In this document: one piece after another, positions 32,401-45,102 of the stretch
Layout: the number at the start of each line of letters is the position of its first letter
How positions within the stretch are numbered: the first letter of the stretch is position 1
Source: Eleginops maclovinus
Taxonomy: Eukaryota > Chordata > Actinopteri > Perciformes > Eleginopidae
Direction of reading: 5' to 3'
Assembly (NCBI RefSeq): GCF_036324505.1
Contig: NC_086365.1
Span: 10,366,155 to 10,430,154 of the forward strand
Length of the DNA: 64,000 nt
Notes under the pieces: generated by a model
The model's input: the letters and a program-made list of their open reading frames with translations, nothing else
Told to the model about the DNA's origin: nothing
Database searches by the model: none
Made by a program: the position numbers and the translations under genes

Positions 32401-34064
32401 AAGCGTCACACCCAACAAATGTTACAGGCGCAACTGTGTGTAGTTCCCAGCCGAAGCAATAGGGGGCAGTACTTCACCAAAAGTAGCAATACTAACATGT
32501 AAATATATACTCATTTATAAGTAAAAGTACATTATTGGGATCAAAATATACCGAGATTAAATTGTATACTGCTGCTTTATTGTAAATTATAATTATTTAT
32601 CAATGTTTATGCAATAGGGGGCAGTATTTCACCAAAAAGTAGCAAAACTAATATCTAAATACTCAGTTCTGTCGCGTTCGGATCAAATCTGAGCGATTTA
32701 CCAATATTCTCAATGATAGATATTGTGTATTACATTTAATTGCCTCAGGGCATTATTATGTCGTCCACAGTAGGCATTTGAACAAAAACAAATTGATGAT
32801 CAACACTTTCATAAACGTGTTAAGAGTGGTTTAGTCAACTTCTTTAATACTGTATATCCAGAGGTGGGAGAAGTACTCATATCTTACTAAGTAAAAGTAG
32901 AAGTACCAGAGTGTAGGAATACTATGTTACAAGTAAAAGTCCTGCAATCAAAATTTCACTCAAGTACAAGTACAGTATTGGCAACAAAATACACCAGGGG
33001 TATGATTATTGATGGACAGTGGTTGGAAGTAACTAAGTGCATTTACTGCACTTTTGCATTAGCTTTCAAATAAATGTAATGAAGGTACAAGTACAATATT
33101 GGCTTCCAAAATGTAGTAGCTGTTGTCACCATTTTGTGCAAGGGACTCAAAAAAATCAACAAACCAATCAATCAATTTAAAATATTTAATCTAAAGAGTA
33201 TCACAGTGAAACAAAACCTCTTTACCTTCAAGGAAGAGTGATCTAAAACACCCTGATTACACCAGTATTACACTAACACTCTTGATTAGCACAGTCAGCA
33301 TCACTATATACTTTTGGCAAATTAAGTAACAACAAGAAACTCTACAGAGGCTTTGTGTCAATAATTTAACCTGCGTGAGATTCAATGATGTGAGGGATCA
33401 GTGGGTAAAGTGACTTGTTTTAGTTGTCTAGCCTTTGTCATAGTCTCAGCTAGGACACTTCAGTTCATTACTTCTTTTTAATAGCTTTGGTTATAATAAC
33501 CGTCTCACTACAGTATAGGAAGGCCCAAGCTTTATCTGCAGCCATAGCCACAGATGGAACACTGTCAAAAACATGTTGGATTTGATATAAAATTAGATAT
33601 TTTTGTCTTGATTAAACATTTTTCAAGAAGATGGCCGGCAGACTTCCAACATGGCTGCCATAAGGTGCATCATTTAACTTTAAAATCATTATTTAAACAA
33701 ATAAATTACTCTAAATTCAATCAGCTGTGTGGGAATGAGGATTGCACGCTACTTTTGAATAGTTTTACAGGTAGGTAGGGTTGTAGTTGTAAAATTAGAC
33801 ACATTTCTGTGATGCATATTAAAACAGGTCATCAAACACATCTGCGATCCTGGGTGAGGTGACGCTGTCTTCCAGAGAGCACTCATTAAAATACAATACA
33901 GTTTGTGTTTCCTGGACCGACGAGAGATGAAAGTGTGTGTGCTTGAAACACCATTGCTTATTGCTCAAATTATTGTACCACCCATCAATCCACCAGCTCC
34001 ACAGGAAGTGGACATGTGTCCGCATCGTGGTCAAAGTGCATTTCCTGAATCAGTTTACATGGCT
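32401..34064. other. Intergenic interval snx4-pnpla3 with MITE remnants
   Basis: Two related blocks with gcaatagggggcagtacttcac and agtaaaagtac lie at 32450-32560 and 32610-32670. A longer MITE-like copy lies at about 32862-33115 (gaggtgggagaagtactcat, caagtaaaagtcctgca, tcaagtacaagtacag). The right part should contain the pnpla3 3' UTR; I cannot fix its end. No other coding sequence is recognised. Confidence 0.5.
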
Positions 34065-37000
34065 CTAAAGTTCGTCCTGTGAGCCGACAAAAAAGCAGAC
34101 TTGTTGTGGTGAGGAGGGGGGGATGTGAGGATGATGAGTGGGTGAGGAGGAGGAGGAAGAGGAGGTAGATTTGGGGATCTCCCAGTAGTTGCCATGGAGA
34201 TCCAGTGAGGAAAGTGCTGGCAGGTTGTCTCTCTGAATGGGTTTGTCACACTCTGTAGGTAGAGGCGGCGCGCTCAAGCACTTCCTCAGCCCAGGCTCAC
34301 TGTGAAGTCAATTCAACAGAAAAAAACCAGGTTGTAAGGAAAGTTAAAAAAGGAGTTGGGTATGAAGGAGACAACCACTACAAAAACGTAAATAATTAAC
34401 CAAATACAGCCATAAAAAATAATTTGTCACCTGATAGGGTTGGCTGGTGCTCCTTTCCAGGCCTGCTGGTACATGCTCCCTGCCACCCCGACCAGCCAGC
34501 GCATATCAGCTGGCACCTCTGGGATCCACTCAACTAACCTGGGGCACATAAATAATATTAATATTAAATAAGGCTAAAACAGGCTTTTAAAATGATCTTC
34601 AACACTGAACATGGTGATGGACTTTGCTTTTATAGGAGTGGAAATACGTATCGAACATAAGATATTTTAGCATGGGATCGTGGGAGGGATTTTTCAACAC
34701 AATTGCAGTCAGGTTCCACCCAAATTAAAAGATCTCCCTTTCAAAACAAACAGACTACCAAATTAAGTAGTTTAACTAACCTTAAAGAAAACACAGTGTT
34801 TCTTCATCGCAGTTTTGGCACAATATCATGCAAGCTACATTTTAAATGTTGCTTAAGATCCTGAAATTTAGAAGGTTTGCACAAGAGCTGAATTATCCAA
34901 TAGGTCTCTTCCTCTCCGAAAAAGGGACCAGATAAGCAAAACTAGTCTTATGTTAAAAGTTTGTCTGACGCTGTTTAGCTTCCGCTTACATTTGCCGAGC
35001 TTGTTTCTCTAATAACTTCGAAAATTCATCATGTAGTTAAAATATATAATTAAAAATGACCATGATCTAAAAATGTGGCTTAAACTGGATAAAAGATTTC
35101 TGACAGCGAATGAAAGGCAACGAAACGCATACCAAGACTAAAAGAAAACACATTTTGGAAACCTTTGGAATAACGAGAGCAGACATCTCAACAATATTTT
35201 ACCTTTAAATGCAAAACGCTTTTGCCTAAAAGTGAAGTATTGTAAATGTTAAGATGTATACTTGCCTCTGGGCCACTGAGTAGGCCGACTGTACAGGAAG
35301 TGTGTATGGCATGAGCATGTAGGAGGCCACTCGCACTGGCAGCATCTCGGACACCTTGGCGTACAAGCCAGGTTTGTCTTGGCAGGCCTCGCAGAACACT
35401 GACACACACACACACACAGAACAGGATCAGTCACACACAGCATGTTTACACACCACTTCACAGAGGCATTTCAAAACCCTAGGTCAAATGCATCTCCATT
35501 ACGAAAAGCTAACAGAGTATGGGATGATTTCAAACCTTTCTTGATGGGCGTGGGCAGATTGATCTGCTCATCCAGCCACCAGTGCTGTTTGCGCAGTAGG
35601 CGGAGCCTCCGGAGCACCCACTCTTTGGTGGTTTCCGTATGCTGGCAGCAGCAGGCGGGCTCTGGCATTGAGGGGCCAGCTGTCGGGTGCTCCAGCATTG
35701 TCAGGTCTGGCAGGACAAAGCACACTATCAGTGAGTGATGTCATGGAAATTATGATATCAGTGCTTTCTTACAGGGTCAAACTTTTTCCTTTGTGGCCTC
35801 GAATAAATGTTATACTGAATTATGTTATCCCTGAGACAGTGACTAAAGGTTAGGCTAGAGGCTGATGGGGATGAATCATAACTAGGAAAGCATGTTTAAG
35901 AGTCAATCTGAGGGGAGTAAGAAACTCACTGTTGTCTTCTAGGAAGCGAAGAGCATCCTTATAGCCGCTCTGACACATCTCAGCCAGTATCTGTGGAGAG
36001 GAAAACAGTCCATGTGATATACAGGAAAACTATTTGTCTATTCTGACTTTATTTTACAATTTTCAAATGGTTTTGAAATGCTGTATGGTGACCGTGATGA
36101 AGCCAAAATGTGTTTTTTTCACAATAAATACACTATTAAGTTCTTAAGTTTGAGTTTTCCTCTTCTAAAAAATAAAAAAGGATACTTATTTACTAAAGAA
36201 AACTAAAGTGTGGTGCATTTCAGTTTTGTGCTGTGGATAGCTATTCAAATACTATAGTAAAATACAGTATACTCAATCAGTTAGAATTAAAAGCTATATT
36301 GTTTTCCTTTAAGCATATGTTTTTTATTTCAAACTGTCAATAACAAATAATACAAATTACAAAATGTATTGAATTTAACTTCCATTAATTCAGTGGATTA
36401 TATTTCAGTTACAATTACGTGTGTAATGATGAATACACAACCTGACATTTAGTTGTGTATGTTTGTGTGTATGTGTGTGTGAAGTGACGTTTCTGCCTCA
36501 AGGCTGTATTGGTACACTTGTTTTCATGTAGTATGTTACAGGGGGAATTCCTCTCTCTAGGAATACACAGCTCCCCCCCCCCTCACACAGATTTATGCAC
36601 CCTATTACATAACCATGGATTATGGCATTATATGCACGAGAGGGGAGGGGCTGAAGAGCTGTAAAACAACAATAAAGCTCGAACCCTAAAGCTCTTATCT
36701 TAAAATGACTTTTGAATAACAACCAGAAAATAAAAGGAGGAAACATGGGATTAAAGAGAGGGACAAAAAAGTGAAAACATAGTTTAAATACCGATTTCCT
36801 GTCAGTGAATAAAGGAAATAAAACAAGGGAGGTAAATTAAAACAAGCCATGGAAGAAGGGCACAAACGTGGATATCTCAAGGGATCTGCATCTGAATCAG
36901 AGCAATAATAATCCATTGCACTTTGTCCATTCTCCCTCTCTTGTCTTGAAGGACTTTATCGACTCGTGACAGTGAGGCATACGTCTTAAACAGTGAGCAA

Positions 37001-40000
37001 GACAAGACAGATATAGTTTAAATTACTTTCATTAATCCTGTCGTACTGAGAGGTTCTCTATCTTAAATCCACAAGCTAGTTTGGCAGATGAATGTTGATT
37101 AATGTGACTTTAACAAGCTGCGGTAGTGGTGAATGTAGGGTAATAGTGGTGAATGTAGGGTAATAGTGGTGAATGTACGGTAATAGTGGTGAATGTAGGG
37201 TAATAGTGGCGAATGTAGGGTAATAGTGGTGAATGTAGGGTAATAGTGGTGAATGTACGGTAATAGTGGTGAATGCAGGGTAATAGTGATGAATGTACGG
37301 TAATAGTGGTGAATGCAGGGTAATAGTGATGAATGTAGGGTAATAGTGGTGAATGTAGGGTAATAGTGGCGAATGTAGGGTAATAGTGGTGAATGTAGGG
37401 TAATAGTGGTGAATGTACGGTAATAGTGGTGAATGCAGGGTAATAGTGGTGAATGTACGGTAATAGTGGTGAATGCAGGGTAATAGTGATGAATGCAGGG
37501 TAATAGTGATGAATGCAGGGTAATAGTGATGAATGTAGGGTAATAGTGGCGAATGTAGGGTAATAGTGGTGAATGCAGGGTAATAGTGATGAATGTAGGG
37601 TAATAGTGGTGAATGCAGGGTAATAGTGATGAATGTAGGGTAATAGTGGTGAATGTACGGTAATAGTGGTGAATGCAGGGTAATAGTGATGAATGTAGGG
37701 TAATAGTGATGAATGCAGGGTAATAGTGGTGAATGTACGGTAATAGTGGTGAATGCAGGGTAATAGTGGTGAATGTACGGTAATAGTGGTGAATGCAGGG
37801 TAATAGTGGTGAATGCAGGGTAATAGTGGTGAATGTACGGTAATAGTGGTGAATGTACGGTAATAGTGGTGAATGTAGGGTAATAGTGATGAATGTACGG
37901 TAATAGTGGTGAATGCAGGGTAATAGTGGTGAATGTACGGTAATAGTGGTGAATGCAGGGTAATAGTGGTGAATGTACGGTAATAGTGGTGAATGCAGGG
38001 TAATAGTGGTGAATGTACGGTAATAGTGGTGAATGTACGGTAATAGTGGTGAATGTAGGGTAATAGTGATGAATGTACGGTAATAGTGGTGAATGCAGGG
38101 TAATAGTGGTGAATGCAGGGTAATAGTGATGAATGTAGGGTAATAGTGGTGAATGTACGGTAATAGTGGTGAATGTAGGGTAATAGTGGTGAATGCAGGG
38201 TAATAGTGATGAATGCAGGGTAATAGTGGTGAATGTAGGGTAATAGTGGTGAATGCAGGGTAATAGTGATGAATGTAGGGTAATAGTGGTGAATGTACGG
38301 TAATAGTGGTGAATGTACGGTAATAGTGGTGAATGTAGGGTAATAGTGGTGAATGTACGGTAATAGTGGTGAATGCAGGGTAATAGTGGTGAATGCAGGG
38401 TAATAGTGATGAATGTAGGGTAATAGTGGTGAATGTAGGGTATAGGGTAATAGTGGTGAATGTCCAAACACGTGTGACGGTGCCAAATCAAGAGACGAGT
38501 CATAAAAGAAGCAATCTCACGCAGTTATATAAAACATTATCTGAATAATGTCATTGCTGATGCTAGTGCTACTGGTCATTGCAAAGCTAGAGAATGTTTA
38601 AAGGTTCCATAGAGAGCATCTATCTGGTATTTTAAGTTGTTCTCTGATGTCTACAAAGAAGGTATATAACTTTGGTTGATCCAAAAAATGTCCAGATGCA
38701 GTTTTACAGGCCCATTCACAACCCTATGATTTGGTCCTAGAATGAAACAAGCTGAATGGCCTTATTTGGGACTCATTAAAATAATTATGACGAGCTCTGC
38801 TGATTGGCTGATTTACAAGGAGCAATCCATGGCTGCCTCAGAGCCCACAGAAGTAAGTGGAGTTCGCCAAACTGTGAGAGATGAGCCATGGAGGCTATTG
38901 GCATCCAACCTTACATGTTTGAGCCTTTATCGGAGGAGGAAACCGATGGATTGGAAGAAGTTGGTCGGAGATTGGGGAGCAACGTTACGGAGTGGTAAGT
39001 GTTAGCGTTTCCAGCAGCTGGTGTATGCAAATGTTGGGGCTGGACTACCGCGTGTGTTACGTCACACACAGGGATTGTTGTAATTCGCCCGTTTTACCGC
39101 TGGGATTTGCATATTCATGATTTGCACGTGAAGGAGGAACAATGGTGTTTGAGGTTCACGGTATGTCAGTTCAATGTACTGAACTCTCCTCATTCAACTA
39201 TGCCGAGGTAAATACAGTTTTCCATTCTGTGGCACCTTTACATAGCCTTGACTTATTAAAGGTGCACTCATTGACTTTTCTGCCACTAGGGGGCAGCAGA
39301 ACAAGCATTCTGAAATCGTACTGACTTAACATTTATTTCGCAAACCAACCATTTCATTTTGTCCTATTAGCAACTTTTTCCCCCCAGATTTTTTCTTGTC
39401 TTTCTACACAATCTGAGACGAAAAAAGACGTCCCTCCTCCGATTCCGAAGTATTACCTACCTTGGGTTCGGGTGGGAAAAGGGCCCTGCTGAGGCGGTAC
39501 ATGTTGCCTAGGTTCATCTGGATGCTGGTGTTGGTGAAGCGCAGCTCGTGGAAGCTGGTGGAGTTGTCGCGGGGACAGATGTCACACTCGCCGGAGAACG
39601 GAGAGATTGTGATGGTGTTCTTCAGCTCCGACTGCGGCAGGTTGTCACTGATTCCCCCATCCACGTAACGCTTAAGACAAAGAAAAGGGCAAAGGCACAG
39701 AAGAGTGGGTATGCTTTTTATTGAATAGTTGAGATCGTTTAGGGTTGATTAACGGTAATATTGTCATTTTTTTCAAACACAGTGATATTTCTCCTTTTCT
39801 CCTAATGCCCTGGAATTGCCCTGATTATCTTAAAGAAACTTCAGGCTTTCGAAACCAAAAACCCAACCAACCTGTAGCAAAACAAGAACCCAAGTCTTAA
39901 TCAGACATACCTCCTTAACAATCACCTCTTTGTTTGTATCAGTGATTTCACTTTTAGAGACTTTAACAATCTATTTGTTTAATGAAAGGCTCTGGTTGCA

Positions 40001-41814
40001 CTTTAACAACCAAAACATGAGAAAATTAAAAGGAGGATTTTGTCTTTTAAAGCGATTCAAATGTCATAGAGACAGGATTAACCCTAGTCCAGGGGCCGGT
40101 TGTAAAATCCCATTGAGCTTCGCAGAAATGCAGAGCGGCTGAAAAAATAGTCTGCCAGCTTGTCAGAATGAGGTCAGTGAGGAAGTGGAGCACAACATAA
40201 TTCAATGTGCATACAGGGTTTAGGAATGTGTATTGACACTATGACTTTATTAGAAGCTCTGACTGTAATCTTGGATTTATCCTCAAATTTCAGCAAACGT
40301 ATCCAACAGTGAGCAACATGACTTCAAAAACAGAGGGTATCATTTAGCTCACAGACTCCTAATCTTGCTCAATACATATCCATTGCAAGTTGTTTTAAAG
40401 TAAATATAACTGGAAAATATCCATATCTGTTTCATTATTGAGCATCAGTTGGGCTTTTGTTTGTTTTGGATGTGAAGAACAATCGCTTTAGGGGCAGATT
40501 CTTAGTTTCCTGGGATAATTGTATGGCAAAACTGATTTATTTATTCAACAAAACACCTTAACTGTCTTTATTCTTGTTTTTGTCTTTTATTGCAAATAGC
40601 TGTGTGTGTATTTTAAGCAGTGCTGGTACAGACATTTGTAATTTCATTGTATTTTATATATAATGAAAATAAAGGCTTCTTTTTTATTCTATTCTATTCT
40701 AATTCCAAGTGAATAAAATTGCAAATGCCAACAGGTTTAAGCTTTGAAAAAGAAACAGGAATTTTTAAAGTAATTGTTGAATAATTGTCTTTAAAACAAG
40801 TGCTTAAATATACAGTATCTACTTAACCTAGTAACATTTTAAACCAATCAAATGGTATTTTCTGCTTAGTAGAAAATACGTAGTCCTTTCAAATAACTTT
40901 TCTAAGAATTTATTATTTAGAAGAAAGTTATGTTGTGAAAATATAGGGTTAAGTGAGTGTACATTTTAATAATCGCTCTTAAGTTTGCTCAAATAACACA
41001 AGCTATGAAGAGTTGGTGAGTCACACTTGACTGGGCTCTATGTCAAGCTCAGAAAGAACACGATGTACAGAATCCATAGATACAGTCTGCTGACAGAATA
41101 CACAGCTGTGTGTATGTCAGCAATTTCTCTGAATCCGGACTCTCTTCCCCGTGGCGTTTCGACGGTGAACTTTGGCACCGAGACTGAGACAACACACTCT
41201 ATTTAGGGTGAAGGATGTACACAAAGACAAAGTGTGTGTGGGGAAGGGTACAGTTGGTGGCAATCTCCAAGCTCACTACTAGATGGCACTAAATCCTACA
41301 CACTGCTCCTTTAAATGACTTGTATTCATTCAATGAAGCTGGAACGGTATAGTTATTATTTTCACGTCTTGTTTTGAACCGTACTTTACTTCATGTCATC
41401 AGGTTGTTTATTGTTGTTAATTTCACATTTGCACTTCAACTTTCTTTCAGTGCAAACACAGTCGTCAGCAGTTTCACTTCAACCCAAATTAAGTTTTTTC
41501 TGCCTAGATTTTTCTGACGTTATTACCCAAAACTATGATGGCTTCAACTGACACTCCTGATTCTTCCTGCGCTTACATTTCCATTGACACCAACATTTGA
41601 AGCCACATTAATCATCGTTGCATGTTTGAGCTCAAATCGAAAAAGACTTTTTTGCATTTGCATTTTTATCTCCTGGATGATTTTCTTTATCCTTCTTCAT
41701 CATGACCTTTATCGTCATCTGAATCCAATCTGATTTCACTTGGCTATGATTCTGTATGACTTGGCAACAGGAGAGGAAGCGGATCTGAATAATAGTGCTG
41801 TCTGTTCACAGTGG

Positions 41815-41852
<38 letters not shown>

Positions 41853-41858
41853 ACACAC

Positions 41859-41928
<70 letters not shown>

Positions 41929-43718
41929 GCAGCAGCTCTATTGATTGGAATAGATCACTGTCAAAGTCCAAAAGCAGCTGATAAGTCAAAGTGAGGGCAA
42001 CACTGGTTTTAGGAATGAGGGGCTAAAATGATTATCACACATCTCTTTCGTAACATGACGGACTCACCCTGATTATGTGAAAGCAAAATGATATCATAGG
42101 AGCCTTGCAGTTCGACCTATAATTAGCGCAGTATTGTCCCAGTCCTATTTTGAAAGTTTACTGGAATACTGTTACATACATATAATGGTTTTTGATAACA
42201 GATGCACTCAAAGGCATTCCAAATGATCTTTTAAATAAATACATAAAGAAAGGGAACACCTTTGTATGATTTTGACTTTATCTGAAGTCCCATGGCATTG
42301 AGAATAGGAATATGATTTTGTTCAAATAATTGTGCATCCGAAAAGGGAACCAAACTAAACTTCAATGAGTAGCAATTCATACAGAGACACATACCACTCC
42401 TCTGAAGGAAGGAGGAATCAGCCCGCAGTAGATGGGAATGAAACAGCTACACACCAGCGCCTGTGGACAGAGTGCAGAGTTAAACCAGAGAAAATCCACT
42501 TCCTGTGGCTTGGATTATTGTCACGGAGGCCCTAGAGGCTTCTTCAGATTTAGTCACAAACTACTCGCACCTGGATGAGTTCTTCTTTGGAGCTGAACTC
42601 CGACACCAGGACGTTTTTCCCATCTGATACTCTGGTGAGCGAAACAAACAGCCGCCCCGAGGCCAGGACATGAGCATCAGATGGCAGGTCACGATCCAGG
42701 CCAGACTTTATCACCTTGACCAGATTGAAGGTGGGGTGAAGGGGGCCGAGGTTCCTCTTCCTGGCCTCTTTGGCCACCTCGATCACATCTTCACAACATT
42801 TTACTAAAAATGACACAGCAAAAAGGGGTTTAGGTTTTAGGAGATGGGACCTTGGTAGGAATTTTCCCTGTGATCGATAGACTTCGAGTCAGGGACGAAC
42901 AGTGACCTTAGCGAATCCTTTTCCAAGCCTATGCTGAGGTCAACACAGCTTCTAGTTGGCCAATACATGAGTCTGCTGATATCCTATGATGTTTACTTAT
43001 GGGAGAGAAGGAGTGCCTTTGACAGAAGAAGGCCTCCTTATGTTTCATAGATACAAAATCTGAAGTATATTTATGATATATTTTGGCATTCCTAGGCCGT
43101 TTTGCAAAAAAATAATACTTTTGGAGGCAGTTTTGTCACGAAATATAAACTAAAATTCACTTCAATCTACAAAAATTCTACCCGTTTTCTAACACCAATA
43201 ACTTTAAAGAAATGTTAGGCACAAGTTTGAAAAATATTGCATTTTCAGACAAATGACATGGTAAAGTGACAGTGATGTTATTAATTATTAGCAGCACAGT
43301 CATACACCAGGCTGTGATATGATAAGTAATGGTACTCATTGTTTGTCTTTACCAATATATGAAAAACAATGCAACAATCACCATTTGTCCATATCATAAT
43401 GGACATTGTGTTCTAGTATGATATATGATACGCTTGTATAAGTGTAGTAAAGGCAGACTATGCCATAATAAACAGTATTTATTATATAACAGCAGGACTT
43501 CCTGAGTCCACACCACTGCGGTTTAGCTTACTTATGGATGCCTGGCTGGCGAGCACCGAGGCGGTCAGAGCACCGGCTGAGGCTCCGTATAACTTGGTGG
43601 CCCCTTTCAGAAGATAGGGCGCTTTTTCCAGCAGGCAGCTAGCAACTCCAATGTGGTAAATCCCCAGAAACCCGCATCCGGCGAAAGACAAGTTCCAGCC
43701 GCTATTTAGGTCGACCAT
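34065..43718 (-). CDS. pnpla3: Patatin-like phospholipase (PNPLA3/PNPLA2 type), 9 coding exons
   Basis: Coding exons on the minus strand: 43718-43532, 42803-42571, 42460-42395, 39670-39461, 35990-35930, 35706-35536, 35398-35266, 34538-34431, 34299-34065; 467 residues in phase. Intron 7 is GC-AG. The patatin domain is complete: glycine-rich oxyanion motif GCGFLG (14-19), nucleophile motif GASAG with Ser47, and DGG with Asp166, the Ser-Asp dyad at the same positions as in human PNPLA2/3. Known role: triglyceride hydrolysis and acyl remodelling at lipid droplets. ALVCSCFIP (141-149) is PNPLA3-like; [18 protein letters not shown] and ALFPPEP are closer to PNPLA2. Divergent neighbourhood with sult4a1 supports pnpla3. 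The chosen ATG has strong context (ccgccATGG); an upstream in-frame ATG at 43901 would add 61 residues without family resemblance. The C-terminus is Ser-rich (364 onward). Confidence 0.9.
34540..35265 (-). other. pnpla3: GC-AG intron 7 of pnpla3
   Basis: Exon 7 ends CAGAG at 35266 and the intron begins gcaagtat (AG|GCAAGT, the strong GC-donor consensus). The acceptor is ccccag before 34538. Only this junction keeps phase and gives the conserved [13 protein letters not shown]; a GT donor two codons away (caa|gtatac) would break it. Confidence 0.85.
37121..38463. repeat. 20-bp minisatellite, about 67 copies
   Basis: The unit taatagtggtgaatgtaggg is repeated in strict 20-bp register from 37141 to 38440, with degenerate end units. 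Only two places vary: ggt/gat/ggc and taggg/tacgg/caggg. It sits in pnpla3 intron 4 (35991-39460). Because 20 is not a multiple of 3, frames on the minus strand read the same 20-residue repeat (for example [20 protein letters not shown]), so long open frames here (458 and 475 codons) are artefacts. Confidence 0.98.
40590..40705 (+). mobile_element. LINE 3' tail with (TTCTA)n
   Basis: The ataatgaaaataaaggcttc motif ending in attctattctattcta pentamers resembles the 3' end of fish non-LTR retrotransposons. No coding part is present. Confidence 0.4.
41821..41925. repeat. Interrupted (CA)n microsatellite
   Basis: A CA tract broken by three ccacacac/cacacc steps near 41849-41872. Confidence 0.97.
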
Positions 43719-45102
43719 GGCGGGGGCATGCCCGGGATCGGGAGCACTGACAGCGGGCAGAAAGTCGACCTGACCGGCGGAGTGAGGCAGAGTAGAGAAC
43801 TGAAATCTACAGGTCAACAACTGGCTCTTAAAGGGGAAGTACAGGGAGGACGCTCTTCTAATGATGCCTTCACGTGCTGTCAGAAATATTAGACCGCTCA
43901 CACGAGTGTGTATTTTGAGATGTTTTATTCACGGAATGAATTAGATGTACAGCAAATGAAAAGCTAAATGTGTCACTGCAATTGTATGTTTGACATGAAG
44001 TCACTTGTATGTCTATAGTAGCCTACTGTTGGGCTAAACACAATCAACCTGTCAATGCTTTTGTTGTCCAGTTTTGATGCTGCCAGGTGAAAATGGTGTG
44101 GTTCAACAAAGTGTCATGAGGTTGATGCATATAATAAATCTACACGAACTGAAACGTGAGGCAAAAATTAATGAATGTGCCTGTAGCTTAGATTTTCAAT
44201 TATAAACAATAAGATTTACGAGGGACAGTCAATGCAACACTTGTTAATGAGAGCATGATTGGATTAATGCACGTCTATCAGTTCCATGTCTTTTCAAGAA
44301 CTAATCAGCAGCAAGTGGGTTGGACAAAACGCAGTGACGTAACGACCCCTAAGTAAAAACACACAAACCCTTTCACTGTTTTTCTTTAACGGTTATTTCA
44401 AGATTTCCCCCACCTGTTTAATAATTCTATGGTCATCATCAACTGTCTCTCCTGGTGATCATCACTCTCCTTTTTACTGTTTACAATAGGGCCTCTAAGA
44501 AGAAAGACACTTGGGTTAGTTGGGACATTTGCTGTTTGTATAATTGTCCTCACTGATTAATAACACGTAATTACCTAAATTAAAAGCACTTACACACTCC
44601 TAAAGCCTATGAGAGAGAACATTTAAGACAGAACAAAAAAGGTTATATAATAATATAGGCCTACAAAATGTAAGCATGGTAATTGAGTTTTCTGTATGAT
44701 AAACAATAAGATGTTGTACAACATTAAGTACAATACAGTCTTACATAATGTTATAGCAATATTACAGCAGCCTTATGGTAATACTTTAACTGGAGCGTGT
44801 AAATCTGTGAAATGTGTTGTGAGCATCCTTCATCTGCAGTCGCGCGCATCGTCGAGCTCGGCTAGAGTGGTCCTGATGCTGGGACTCGAGTGCGCGCATT
44901 ACATCACTTCTCTCCCACGTGATTGGCTGCTGGTCAACTCCTCCGCCAGCCGTGTAGCATCCTCAGCAGCGCTGTTTCAAAATCAACCACACCATCATCC
45001 CCACCACCACCTTCACCGTCACGATTGATTGACTATTTGGAAAAACAGTTCGCGTGGGTGTGCTCGTTTCACTTGTTCGTGCACTGGCGGCTCGTTTCGA
45101 GG
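43719..45102. promoter_or_regulatory. Divergent intergenic region pnpla3/sult4a1
   Basis: These 1.4 kb separate two divergent start codons. The part next to sult4a1 (about 44835-45102, continuing into exon 1 to about 45330) is CpG-rich (for example gtcgcgcgcatcgtcgagct) and is a probable CpG-island promoter. The pnpla3 side is less GC-rich. The middle (43.9-44.8 kb) is AT-rich with nothing recognised. Confidence 0.55.

Larger units (their letters stand above)
39671..42394. other. pnpla3 intron 3 contents
   Basis: No extra exon is recognised in this 2.7-kb intron. It holds a probable LINE 3' tail at about 40590-40705 (taatgaaaataaaggcttct followed by a ttctattctattcta run) and the interrupted CA tract at 41821-41925. 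The rest is AT-rich with nothing recognised. Confidence 0.5.

Noticed and set aside
37076..38503. Long minus-strand open frames of 458 and 475 codons
   Set aside because: They are translations of the 20-bp minisatellite, present in more than one frame with the same peptide period; they lie in a pnpla3 intron.
43719..43901. Upstream in-frame ATG that would extend pnpla3 by 61 residues
   Set aside because: The extension does not resemble PNPLA proteins, whose N-terminus begins just before the [12 protein letters not shown] motif, and the downstream ATG has a better start context.
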